The notes under the pieces: generated by a model
What the model was told of the DNA's origin: nothing
Database searches by the model: none
Seen by the model: the letters and a program-made list of their open reading frames with translations, nothing else
Program-made: the position numbers and the translations under genes
Shown here: positions 50,290-58,629 of the stretch, one piece after another
How the letters are laid out: each line of letters begins with the position of its first letter
How positions within the stretch are numbered: position 1 is the first letter of the stretch
Source: Noviluteimonas sp052115395
Lineage (GTDB): Bacteria; Pseudomonadota; Gammaproteobacteria; Xanthomonadales; Xanthomonadaceae
Strand: one strand, 5' to 3'
Assembly (NCBI GenBank): GCA_052115395.1
Contig: JBFRGO010000001.1
DNA length: 64,000 nt

Positions 50290-52194
50290 ATGATCGACTC
50301 CACGCGCTACCCGCGCCTGTCCCGCATCTCCACGCCGGCCGACCTTCGCACTTTCGGCGAAGACGAGCTTCCGGCGATCGCCGACGAACTGCGCGCCTAC
50401 CTGATCGAATCGGTGGGCCGTAGCGGCGGCCACTTCGGCGCCGGCCTGGGCGTCATCGAACTCACCGTCGCGCTCCACTTTCTCTACGACACGCCCGACG
50501 ACCGCCTGGTCTGGGACGTCGGCCACCAGTGCTACCCGCACAAGATCCTCACCGGCCGTCGCGACGACATCCACACGGTGAAGCAGAAGGACGGCGTCGC
50601 GCCGTTCCCGAAGCGCGAAGAAAGCGAATACGACACCTTCGGCGTCGGCCATTCCTCGACCTCGATCTCCGCAGCGCTCGGCATGGCGATCGCCAACGCG
50701 CACGCGGGCAACACGCGCCGCGTGGTGGCCGTCATCGGCGACGGCGCGATGACCGCGGGCATGGCCTACGAAGCGTTGAACCACGCCGGCGGCATGGACC
50801 CCGAGCCGAACCTGCTCGTGATCCTCAACGACAACCGGATGTCGATCTCCGAAAACGTCGGCGGCCTGACCAAGATGCTCGGCCGCATGACGGGCAGCAA
50901 GACGCTCAACGCCTTGCGCGAAGGCGGCAAGAAACTGCTCGGCGACAAGAACAACCCGACCGCGAAATTCGTGCGGCGCTGGGAAGAACACTGGAAGGGC
51001 ATGTTCGTGCCTTCCACCCTGTTCGAAGAAATGGGTTTCCACTACACCGGCCCGATCGACGGCCACGACGTGGATGCGCTCGTCGCAACGCTGAAGACGC
51101 TCAAGACCCTCAAGGGTCCGCAGCTGCTGCACATCATCACGACCAAGGGCAAAGGCTACGAACTCGCCGAAGGCGACCAGATCGGCTATCACGCCGTCGG
51201 TCCCTTCGATCCCGCGCAAGGCCTGGTGAGCAAGCCCGGCGCGAAGAAGCCCACATATACCGACGTCTTCGGCGACTGGCTGTGCGACATGGCCGCCGCC
51301 GATGAAACGCTGCTCGCGATCACGCCGGCGATGCGCGAAGGCTCGGGCCTGGTGCGTTTCAGCAAGGAGTATCCGGAGCGTTACTTCGACGTCGCCATCG
51401 CCGAGCAACACGCGGTGACGCTCGCCGCGGGCATGGCCTGCGAAGGCGCCAAGCCGGTGGTCGCGATCTATTCGACCTTCCTGCAACGCGGTTACGACCA
51501 GCTCGTGCACGACGTGGCGATCCAGGACCTCGACGTGTTGTTCGCGATCGACCGCGGCGGCGTGGTCGGGCCCGATGGCGCGACGCATGCCGGCAACCTC
51601 GACCTGAGCTTCCTGCGTTGCGTGCCGAACATGGTCGTCATGGCGCCGGCCGACGAAAACGAATGCCGGCAGATGCTCACCACCGGTTTCAGGCACGTCG
51701 GCCCGACGGCCGTGCGCTATCCGCGCGGCACCGGGCCCGGCGTGGCCGTGCAGGACACGCTCGACACGCTGCCGATCGGCAAGGCCGACGTGCGCCGCAA
51801 GGGTGCGCGCATCGCGCTGCTCGCGTTCGGTGCGATCGTGCCGGCGGCGCAACAGGTCGGCGAACAACTCGGCCTCACCGTCGTCAACATGCGCTTCGTG
51901 AAGCCGCTGGATCGCGCGCTGCTGCTCGAGTTGGCGAAGACGCACGAAGGCTTCGTGACACTGGAAGACAACGTCGTCGCCGGCGGTGCGGGTTCCGGCG
52001 TGGCCGAACTGCTCGCCGCCGAAGGGCTCGCGCATCCGGTGCTGCACCTGGGCCTGCCCGACGCGTTCCAGCACCACGCCAGCCGCGAGCAGTTGCTCGC
52101 CGAAGCGGGCCTGGACGTCGCGGGCATCCACGCCTCGGTGCTCGCGCGTTGGCCCACGCTCCAGTCGACCGCGGTCAAAACGGCCGCCGGCTAA
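50290..52194 (+). CDS. dxs: 1-deoxy-D-xylulose-5-phosphate synthase
   Basis: This 634-residue enzyme starts the MEP pathway of isoprenoid synthesis by joining pyruvate and glyceraldehyde-3-phosphate, using thiamine diphosphate. Key features: SGGHFGAGLGVIELTVALH (His of the ThDP site), DVGHQCYPHKILTGRR, the ThDP motif GDGAMTAGMAYEALNHAG, and the pyrimidine domain with IAEQHAVTLAAGMA and DRGGVVGPDGATHAG. Length agrees with E. coli Dxs (620). The ribosome site is weak (CCCCAAAATG context). Confidence 0.97.
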   Translation: MIDSTRYPRLSRISTPADLRTFGEDELPAIADELRAYLIESVGRSGGHFGAGLGVIELTVALHFLYDTPDDRLVWDVGHQCYPHKILTGRRDDIHTVKQKDGVAPFPKREESEYDTFGVGHSSTSISAALGMAIANAHAGNTRRVVAVIGDGAMTAGMAYEALNHAGGMDPEPNLLVILNDNRMSISENVGGLTKMLGRMTGSKTLNALREGGKKLLGDKNNPTAKFVRRWEEHWKGMFVPSTLFEEMGFHYTGPIDGHDVDALVATLKTLKTLKGPQLLHIITTKGKGYELAEGDQIGYHAVGPFDPAQGLVSKPGAKKPTYTDVFGDWLCDMAAADETLLAITPAMREGSGLVRFSKEYPERYFDVAIAEQHAVTLAAGMACEGAKPVVAIYSTFLQRGYDQLVHDVAIQDLDVLFAIDRGGVVGPDGATHAGNLDLSFLRCVPNMVVMAPADENECRQMLTTGFRHVGPTAVRYPRGTGPGVAVQDTLDTLPIGKADVRRKGARIALLAFGAIVPAAQQVGEQLGLTVVNMRFVKPLDRALLLELAKTHEGFVTLEDNVVAGGAGSGVAELLAAEGLAHPVLHLGLPDAFQHHASREQLLAEAGLDVAGIHASVLARWPTLQSTAVKTAAG

Positions 52195-52287
52195 GCTCGC
52201 GGCCGGGGCCCATCCACCAATCGGGCCATTGCCGGCCGTCGGGCCGTTGCACCATCGCCTTGTCCCGACCGTTGAAGCGGGCGCAGG

Positions 52288-52680
52288 ATGGGTTTTCGCA
52301 GTTTTGAAAGGCTGCGCAAGCCCATGCAGGACCAACGCTTCTCCACCATGCGCCGGTTGTTCCCCGACCAAGGGACGCTCGTGCGCGTGCTGGGCGCGTT
52401 CGGTGCGGCCACGCGCGAGGATCTGCGCCTGCTGGGGGAGGCGCGCGAGCGCCTGGACCTGCGCGGCATCGCCGAAGTCGCGCACAAGCTGAAGTCCGCC
52501 TGCGCCCAGGTCGACGACATGTCGACCTCCGATCTGTTGGACACCCTCGAAGACGCCGCCTCGATCGGTTCCTCGCCCGCACTCGTTGCTTCGCTCGTCG
52601 ACGACGCCACCGTCCGCGTCGCCGAACTGGCCGATGCCGTCGACGCCTTCGTGGCCACGCATGGAAGCAATGCTCGCTAG
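52288..52680 (+). CDS. Hpt-domain phosphotransfer protein
   Basis: This 130-residue protein is an Hpt four-helix domain with His66 in AEVAHKLKSACAQV. It relays phosphate between hybrid kinases and response regulators. It overlaps the hybrid kinase downstream by 20 bases (that gene starts at 52661), so the two are surely partners. A start at 52324 is an alternative. The N-terminus may be extended by about 12 residues. Confidence 0.8.
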   Translation: MGFRSFERLRKPMQDQRFSTMRRLFPDQGTLVRVLGAFGAATREDLRLLGEARERLDLRGIAEVAHKLKSACAQVDDMSTSDLLDTLEDAASIGSSPALVASLVDDATVRVAELADAVDAFVATHGSNAR

Positions 52681-54352
52681 CGCGCTCGGCGTGATCGCGT
52701 TGATCGCCCTTGCGGCCGCGGCGTGGCTCGCGCGGCGCACGCAGGCCCTGCGCGCGGAACTGGCCGAATCCGAAGCGCGTCGCAAGCGCCTCGACGAAGT
52801 CGCCAACAGCGTGCCCGGCGCGATCATCGAATACCTCGTGCGATTCGACGGCACGACTTCGCTGATGTTCGCGAGCGCGCCGGCTTCGACACTGTCGGGC
52901 TTGCCGGTCGAACACATCATGGCCGACTACGGCAACTTCGAAAAACTGATGGACCCCGACGACGTGATGCCGGTGCGCATGCAGGTCGGCGCCGCGGCGA
53001 TGTCGCTGACGCCCGTGCGCGTGGAATATCCGATCACCCACGCGGTGACCGGCGAGCGGCGTTGGCTCACCGCATTCGGCATCCCGACGGCGGTCCCCGA
53101 AGGCGTGTTGTTCCGCGGCCATGTCCTGGACATCACCGAACAGCACGCCACCGAGGTCAAGCTCGCGGAAGCGCTGCAGGAACTGGAACGCGCGCGCCGC
53201 ACGGCCGAAGACGCCAATGCCGCCAAGTCGACGTTCCTGGCCAACATGAGCCATGAAATCCGCACGCCGATGAACGCGATCATCGGCATGTCGCACCTGC
53301 TGCTGAAATCCGAACTCCCCGCGCGGCAACGCGGCTTCGCCGACCGCATCCACCAGGCCGGCGGATTCCTGCTGCGCGTGATCAACGACGTGCTGGATGT
53401 TTCGAAGATCGATGCGGGGATGCTGCAGATCGAACACGTCGCGTTCGATGTTCGCGAATCGCTGCGCAACGTGGTGGCGATGGCGATGGAACGCGCGGCG
53501 GCGAAGGGCCTGGAGCTCACGCTGCACGTGGCGGACGATGTACCGCAATGGCTGCTCGGCGATGCGTTCCGCATCGAACAGATCCTCGTCAACTACGTCA
53601 GCAACGCGATCAAGTTCACCGACGCCGGCGAAGTGGCGATCGCCGCGTGCGTACTGGAAATGGACGGGCAACGCGTGCGCCTGCGCTTCCAGGTCCGCGA
53701 CACCGGCGTCGGCATCCCCGATCACGTGCAGGCGCAACTGTTCAAATCCTTCCACCAGGCCGATGCCTCGACCACGCGCCGCTACGGCGGCACGGGCCTG
53801 GGCCTGTCGATCTCCCGCAAGCTCGCCGAAGCGATGCACGGCGACGTCGGCGTGCAAAGCGTTCCCGGGCGCGGCGCCACGTTCTGGCTAACGCTTCCTT
53901 TCGAGATCACGCAAGCGCCGGCGAACGCCGACGTCGCAGTTGCCGACGTCGACGTCTCGCAACTGCGCGGACGGCGCATCCTCCTGGCCGAAGACAACCT
54001 GTTCAACCAGGAAGTCGCGCGCGCGCAGTTGGAAGACCTGGGCGTCGAAGTGGATGTCGTGGACGATGGCGCACAGGCGATCGAACGCGCGCGCGCCACC
54101 GACTACGCGCTGATCCTGATGGACATGCAGATGCCCGTGCTCGATGGCCTGCAGGCCACGCGCACGCTGCGCGCCGATGCCCGCTTGCGCGAGGTGCCGA
54201 TCATCGCGATGACCGCCAACGTGCTCGAACACGACCGCCAGCGCTGCCGCGACGCGGGCATGGACGACTTCATCGGCAAGCCTTTCGAACCCGATGCGCT
54301 GCGCTCGGTGCTGCTCAAGTGGCTGGCGCCGACGGAAAGCGTGGCGCGCTGA
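52661..54352 (+). CDS. Membrane hybrid histidine kinase
   Basis: This 563-residue kinase has one N-terminal membrane helix (MLASALGVIALIALAAAAWL), PAS domain (about 45-170), coiled coil, HisKA (FLANMSHEIRTPMNAIIGM), HATPase (VNYVSNAIKFTD, DTGVGI, GTGLGLSIS) and C-terminal receiver (LAEDNLFNQEVA, LILMDMQMPVLDG, Lys in GKPFE). The HE(I)RTP class and companion Hpt protein suggest a His-Asp-His-Asp relay. The final regulator is not in this region. Confidence 0.85.
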   Translation: MEAMLASALGVIALIALAAAAWLARRTQALRAELAESEARRKRLDEVANSVPGAIIEYLVRFDGTTSLMFASAPASTLSGLPVEHIMADYGNFEKLMDPDDVMPVRMQVGAAAMSLTPVRVEYPITHAVTGERRWLTAFGIPTAVPEGVLFRGHVLDITEQHATEVKLAEALQELERARRTAEDANAAKSTFLANMSHEIRTPMNAIIGMSHLLLKSELPARQRGFADRIHQAGGFLLRVINDVLDVSKIDAGMLQIEHVAFDVRESLRNVVAMAMERAAAKGLELTLHVADDVPQWLLGDAFRIEQILVNYVSNAIKFTDAGEVAIAACVLEMDGQRVRLRFQVRDTGVGIPDHVQAQLFKSFHQADASTTRRYGGTGLGLSISRKLAEAMHGDVGVQSVPGRGATFWLTLPFEITQAPANADVAVADVDVSQLRGRRILLAEDNLFNQEVARAQLEDLGVEVDVVDDGAQAIERARATDYALILMDMQMPVLDGLQATRTLRADARLREVPIIAMTANVLEHDRQRCRDAGMDDFIGKPFEPDALRSVLLKWLAPTESVAR

Positions 54353-54450
54353 TCAAACACGCGTTTCCGACAGCAAGACTCCGGCGCGCGGCCCCGTTGT
54401 TGCATCGGGGCCGCGGGCGCTCCACGCAGGGCGCGTGCCCCGCGCGTGCG

Positions 54451-54765
54451 CTATTGCATCGGCTTCCAGGTCAACGAGCCCGTCGCAGAACGCATGACGA
54501 TGATCTTCGGCACCTTCTGCGTGCAGGCCTCGGCGGCCGCGGCCATCAACTTGTCGCGCAGCGGTTTGGACTGCGTCGGATCGTTGATCTGCAGGACCGC
54601 CTCCACTTCCTTGAGCGTGGGCGTCGCCGGATCGCTGCACGCGATGGTGATCGTGCGTTCCGAGTCTTCTGCCTTGACCTCGATGGAACCGAGCGCTTCC
54701 TGCGCCAGCGCGGCACCGCTGGCGAACAACACGACGGAAAGCGCGACAACAGGGGCGTAACGCAT
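54451..54765 (-). CDS. Small exported protein (104 aa)
   Basis: This 104-residue protein has AAGGAG before its ATG and a signal peptide ending at ALA before QEALG. The mature part is a small beta-alpha domain with two Cys residues (IACSDP and AEACTQKV) that may form a disulfide. No family is recognised. Confidence 0.6.
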   Translation of the reverse strand: MRYAPVVALSVVLFASGAALAQEALGSIEVKAEDSERTITIACSDPATPTLKEVEAVLQINDPTQSKPLRDKLMAAAAEACTQKVPKIIVMRSATGSLTWKPMQ

Positions 54766-54973
54766 GCGCGTCTCCTTCCGATTCGGCGGACGACGGCCTG
54801 TCGTCCTGTTCCGAGCCCCGATCATTGGCACGAGACAGGTTCGAAACAAATGACAAAGGTTGGTGAACCGACGGATACGCCGACGAACGGACGACTCATC
54901 CATTCGCAGATGACCGCGATGCGACGGCGAATGCGTTGTTGCGGCGCGGGATGCGCAGATGCATCTGTGCAAT

Positions 54974-55030
54974 AAAAAACCCCGGACCCTTCACTCACGT
55001 GCCGCGTGTGAGGAGAGGAGCTAGCCGGGG
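54974..55030 (-). terminator. Rho-independent terminator after the LtrA gene
   Basis: On the minus strand CCCCGG (55030-55025) pairs with CCGGGG (54985-54980) around a second inner stem (CTCAC...GTGAG), followed by TTTTTTATTG. It is 30 bases past the LtrA stop. Confidence 0.65.
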
Positions 55031-55059
55031 TATGCGGAGCGAATTTTAGAGGACGTGCA

Positions 55060-56307
55060 TTAATTGTTCAACGACGCGGCTTCATGCCGATGCCCGCGCC
55101 ATTCGTATCCGATCACGGTCACCACCGGCGCAAGCATCAACAGGCACAAGCACACCGTCATGTCGACGCCGGCCACGGCAGCGCAGATCGCACCGACCAT
55201 CACCGCCACCGTCGCGGCCAACAGCCACATGTGGAAGGGGTCGAAGCGCCGCACGAGGTAGTAGTACAAACCGTAGATCGCGAGGATGTACACGCCGACC
55301 GGGATCGCCGTCGCGAGCAAGGTCGTCACCGCGCTGATCTGCGCCTGGTGTTGCAAGTAGTAGCCCGCAACGTGCAGCCCCGCACCCGTCGCGACGATGC
55401 AGGTCACGATCAACAACTGCGTGTACGCCCACTTGAACTCGCGCCGGCGATGCACGTGCAGCACGTACCCCGAGGGTAGCATGTAGTACATCCACCACAT
55501 GCCGAAGGTGAGCCCCACGCCGGCGATGCACACCAGCGCGACGTCCAGCGACCAGCCTTCGACATCGACGACTGCGGACAGCGACGCCACCGTCCCCACG
55601 ATCCCCTCGCCCATCGCGATGATCGCGAACAGGCTGTAGCGCTCGGCGATGTGGTGCGCGTGCCACGGCGTGCCGCCGTGCAGGCGTTCGGCGAGCCAGG
55701 GCAGCGCGAGTTCCATGCCGATGAGCGCGACGATCGCCACGCCCGTCAGCACCGGCGGAAAGTGGGCGAAGATCATCGCGAACCACCCCGCCTGCGCCAC
55801 CGAGATCGCGAGCGCATACATCAGGCACGTCTGGCGATGCACCGGATCCTGCCGCGCCGCACGCAGCCACTGGAACACCATCGCCAGACGCATGATCACG
55901 TAGCCCAGCACCATGATCCCGATGTCGACGCGTCCGTCGTCGACCTCCAGCGACGCGAACATCCGCGGCAACCCGAGCGCGAATACGAGCACACCGCTCA
56001 TCTGCGCCATCGTGGCGAGGCGGAACAACCAGTCGTCCGTGTCGAACGCCGACGCGAACCACGTGAAGTTGCTCCAGGCCCAGCACACCGCGAAGGCCGC
56101 CAACCCGAACCCCAACAACCCGTTGGCGTAGTGGCCCTGCGCGAGCGCATGCGCGAATTGCGACGCGGCCGTGCCGAAGGCGATGACGAAGGTCAGGTCG
56201 AAGAGCAGCTCGAGCGGCGTGGCGACGCGATGCGGCTCGCTCGGGTCACGCCCGCGCATGGGGCGGAAGTGGTGGTGGAGCGTTTCGGCGGTGGGGGCTT
56301 GGGTCAT
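55060..56307 (-). CDS. LtrA-type low-temperature-requirement membrane protein
   Basis: This 415-residue protein has about eleven membrane helices and the LtrA signature near the N-terminus (RDPSEPHRVATPLELLFDLTFV), with FDxxF and HxxER (HHIAERYSLFAIIAMGE) motifs. First named in Listeria for growth at low temperature; the transported substrate, if any, is unknown. Its ATG overlaps the stop of the gene before it by ATGA (56304-56307). Confidence 0.85.
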   Translation of the reverse strand: MTQAPTAETLHHHFRPMRGRDPSEPHRVATPLELLFDLTFVIAFGTAASQFAHALAQGHYANGLLGFGLAAFAVCWAWSNFTWFASAFDTDDWLFRLATMAQMSGVLVFALGLPRMFASLEVDDGRVDIGIMVLGYVIMRLAMVFQWLRAARQDPVHRQTCLMYALAISVAQAGWFAMIFAHFPPVLTGVAIVALIGMELALPWLAERLHGGTPWHAHHIAERYSLFAIIAMGEGIVGTVASLSAVVDVEGWSLDVALVCIAGVGLTFGMWWMYYMLPSGYVLHVHRRREFKWAYTQLLIVTCIVATGAGLHVAGYYLQHQAQISAVTTLLATAIPVGVYILAIYGLYYYLVRRFDPFHMWLLAATVAVMVGAICAAVAGVDMTVCLCLLMLAPVVTVIGYEWRGHRHEAASLNN

Positions 56308-56642
56308 GGATGCGTGCGCCTCGGCCTGTCGATGATGCCAGCCCGCGCGCCGAACGCCACCCACCCCGGCCGCCGCACCTCCTTCCGTGCCCCGCTCCCC
56401 GGCAACCCGCTCCGCTTCTCCATCCACCGCTCGATCCAACGCATGCCCTGCGCCTGTGAGCCGCACGGCGCCTGCAACACCGCCATGCGCCACTGGATCT
56501 GCGTGTGCCAGCGCCCGTTGCGATCGCGCATCACCATCGCGATGCAGCCGGCGTTCCACAGCAGGTGCGCGGAGCCTTCCTGCAACAGCCAGCGGCAAGC
56601 GGGCGGCAGCGGACGCGTGGGGGCGATGTAGCGGAAGGCCAT
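56304..56642 (-). CDS. Hypothetical protein ahead of LtrA (112 aa)
   Basis: This 112-residue product has the segments CRWLLQEGSAHLLWNAG, IAMVMRDRNGRWHTQIQWR and MRWIERWMEKRSGLPG. The regular placing of Trp residues and its ATGA coupling to the LtrA gene support it as real. It is small, basic and soluble. No family is known. Its C-terminal about 35 residues are Arg/Pro-rich. Confidence 0.5.
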   Translation of the reverse strand: MAFRYIAPTRPLPPACRWLLQEGSAHLLWNAGCIAMVMRDRNGRWHTQIQWRMAVLQAPCGSQAQGMRWIERWMEKRSGLPGSGARKEVRRPGWVAFGARAGIIDRPRRTHP

Positions 56643-56699
56643 GCGCTGGGAGCGTACGCGCGGGCGTCGCGCGGGATGCGAACGCAGCGAAAGCGGCGG

Positions 56700-57140
56700 T
56701 TACGGGGCTGGCACGTTCGCAATCGTCGCCTGCATCATCGCGATGGTCTTCGTTTCCCCGTCCCGCGTGCCGATCACCTCTGCCGTGCACACCGTCAACG
56801 TGCGGCCCGCCTTGGCGACTTTGCCGATGGCGAGGAATTCGTCGGCGAGCGCGGGGCGCAGGAGATTCACTTTGAATTCGACAGTGAGCACGTTGCAGCC
56901 TTCCGGCGCGACGGTCATCGCCGCGTAGCCGCAGGCGCTGTCGAGGATGGTGGTCAGCGCGCCGGCGTGGACGAAGCCGTTCTGTTGCGTGAGCGCGGGC
57001 GATGGCGTCAGCGCGATGCGGACTTCGCCGGGTTCGACGGAGACCAGGCGCGTGCCCAGGGTGTGCATGAGGCCCTGGGCGTTGAAGCAGTCGGTGACGA
57101 GTTGGTGGATGTCGCGCATGGGGGAATCGTAGCGCGACAT
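56700..57140 (-). CDS. PaaI-type thioesterase
   Basis: This 146-residue hotdog-fold acyl-CoA thioesterase has the motif QQNGFVHAGALTTILDSACGYAA (in part), with the catalytic Asp on the central helix and VEFKVNLLRPA as the next strand. It hydrolyses aryl- or acyl-CoA thioesters, commonly in phenylacetate or similar pathways. A start at 57119 is possible; neither has a strong ribosome site. Confidence 0.8.
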   Translation of the reverse strand: MSRYDSPMRDIHQLVTDCFNAQGLMHTLGTRLVSVEPGEVRIALTPSPALTQQNGFVHAGALTTILDSACGYAAMTVAPEGCNVLTVEFKVNLLRPALADEFLAIGKVAKAGRTLTVCTAEVIGTRDGETKTIAMMQATIANVPAP

Positions 57141-57153
57141 TGCTGCCCGTGAT

Positions 57154-58020
57154 TTACGTGGAAGGGGCCTCGTCAAGTGGCGTCAGCAGCTGCACGCCGG
57201 TGCCGAGCGTTCGAAGTTCTCCGGCGGCCAAGGCGTCGACACCCGACCCCTCGTCTTCCGAGCGCGTGATCCACGGGATCTCCCGTCGCGGGCCTGGCAG
57301 GTAACGCTCCCACTGGCCGATTGCCGGCGCCGCCTGTTCCTCCGCGTGGAAAGCCACGGGGATGCGGACTGTCCAATTCGATGCCGCAGCATTCGAGCCC
57401 GCAGACGGCGGAGCGAACTGCCAGTTCATCGCCATGCTGCGCGCCGCGCGTGCCAGCATTTCGCGACGTCGCTCCGTGGCGCGCGGGCGATCGAACATCG
57501 TGAGATTGACCTGCTCTGCCATGACTTGCATAGGCTTGCCGTCGCGGCCCACCTGGATGGCCAGATACACATGGCCGGTGACTTTCGTGCCATCGGGTTC
57601 GATGGGAAAGGACAGCACAGACTTGTTTGGCGGGGTTTTGAACGTGACGCGCGACTCGGGCGGCAGTTCGCCGAAGGCCGCGCTCGCCATGCGAATGCGC
57701 GGCTCTTCTTTCTGGTCGGAGGACGGCTCCACGACCACGCGCAATTTCATCGGCGTGCGCACCGAGGTCTGTCCGTCGTCGACGGCCTGCGAGGCGAACC
57801 GCCACTTCGGCACGACTTGCGCGACCCACGCAACGACAGGCGCTGGCAGTTGCGCGCTCTCCTGATCGAGCTGGTGCGCTGTCACGGCACCTTCCCGATC
57901 TATGTCGACCGACCCCGTCAGCATCATGCTGTAGTGCGACTGTGCGTCGCGCTCGTTCGCGGATGCATACGAAACGAACAGCGCCAGCATGCACGCCAAA
58001 TACCACTTCATCCTCATCAT
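57154..58020 (-). CDS. Exported protein with TonB-C-like domains
   Basis: This 288-residue protein has a signal peptide ending at ASA before NERDA. Two TonB_C-like units appear: residues about 30-110 (TGSVDIDREGAVTAHQLD, then WRFASQAVDDG) and about 140-220 (TGHVYLAIQVGRDGKPMQVM, then NWQFAPPSAG). The pattern G-x-V-x-(I/L)-x2-(D/G)-R-D-G-x plus W-x-F is shared with the TonB C-terminus. No N-terminal energy-transducing helix is present beyond the signal, so a TonB role is not shown. Confidence 0.65.
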   Translation of the reverse strand: MMRMKWYLACMLALFVSYASANERDAQSHYSMMLTGSVDIDREGAVTAHQLDQESAQLPAPVVAWVAQVVPKWRFASQAVDDGQTSVRTPMKLRVVVEPSSDQKEEPRIRMASAAFGELPPESRVTFKTPPNKSVLSFPIEPDGTKVTGHVYLAIQVGRDGKPMQVMAEQVNLTMFDRPRATERRREMLARAARSMAMNWQFAPPSAGSNAAASNWTVRIPVAFHAEEQAAPAIGQWERYLPGPRREIPWITRSEDEGSGVDALAAGELRTLGTGVQLLTPLDEAPST

Positions 58021-58162
58021 CGTTCGCCCCGCTGCAAAGCAGTCCGCCAGAGGGGGCGCACTCTAGTCGGCGGCTGGAGCTTCGGGGAACGGGAAATCGG
58101 CCGTTGACGTTGGGAATCCACTCTCAAAGGGGTCGCGCTATTCGCCGTGGACGGCAGACCGG

Positions 58163-58627
58163 TCAACGATTGTGCCCATCGATATCGCCCCGAGACCAGC
58201 CGTACGCGCGGCCGCTCTTGGGGTTTACGGCCAGCTGATAGCCATAGCTCTCACCGACGCAGCGGTAGAGCTGCCCTCCTGACATGTGCGACGAGGCGAT
58301 TTGGCGATCGAACTCCGCAACTTCGCGCGTCCGCGAATCTCTTGGCGCCCGAATATCGGCCCAACGGATCTTTTCGCACTTGCTTGGAGCGTTTCCAGAC
58401 GGATCTTGGTAGGAAAACCAAACCTCGTTTGTATCCACGTCATGCATCTCACGAATATCACGCGCAGATTCAGGCAGATCGCTCGGCAACCACTTCCATT
58501 TCCCCAGCGCCCCGGCATCACGCGCGGCGCCGTATGACGTGTAACTCTGGGATGCGATGTCCATGCGCGTGCATGCCAACAAAAACAGTGGCGATAGGAT
58601 CAGAACAAGGTTCACGTGAAATCGCAT
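58163..58627 (-). CDS. Lipoprotein after the RHS gene, candidate immunity protein
   Basis: This 154-residue protein starts 2 bases after the RHS stop, with AAGGTGG as ribosome site. It has a lipobox (FLLAC) and then a domain with WKWLPSDLPESARDIREMHD and DTNEVWFSY, a pattern seen in small envelope lipoproteins. Two Cys residues (SKCEKI and LYRCVGE) may pair. In polymorphic-toxin loci, the gene directly after the RHS tail is usually the cognate immunity gene; periplasmic lipoproteins do this when the toxin acts there. This is inference from position. Confidence 0.6.
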   Translation of the reverse strand: MRFHVNLVLILSPLFLLACTRMDIASQSYTSYGAARDAGALGKWKWLPSDLPESARDIREMHDVDTNEVWFSYQDPSGNAPSKCEKIRWADIRAPRDSRTREVAEFDRQIASSHMSGGQLYRCVGESYGYQLAVNPKSGRAYGWSRGDIDGHNR

Positions 58628-58629
58628 CT

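Noticed and set aside
49666..52920. Minus-strand 1084-residue ORF
   Set aside because: It is antisense to dxs and its neighbours; dxs is unmistakable.
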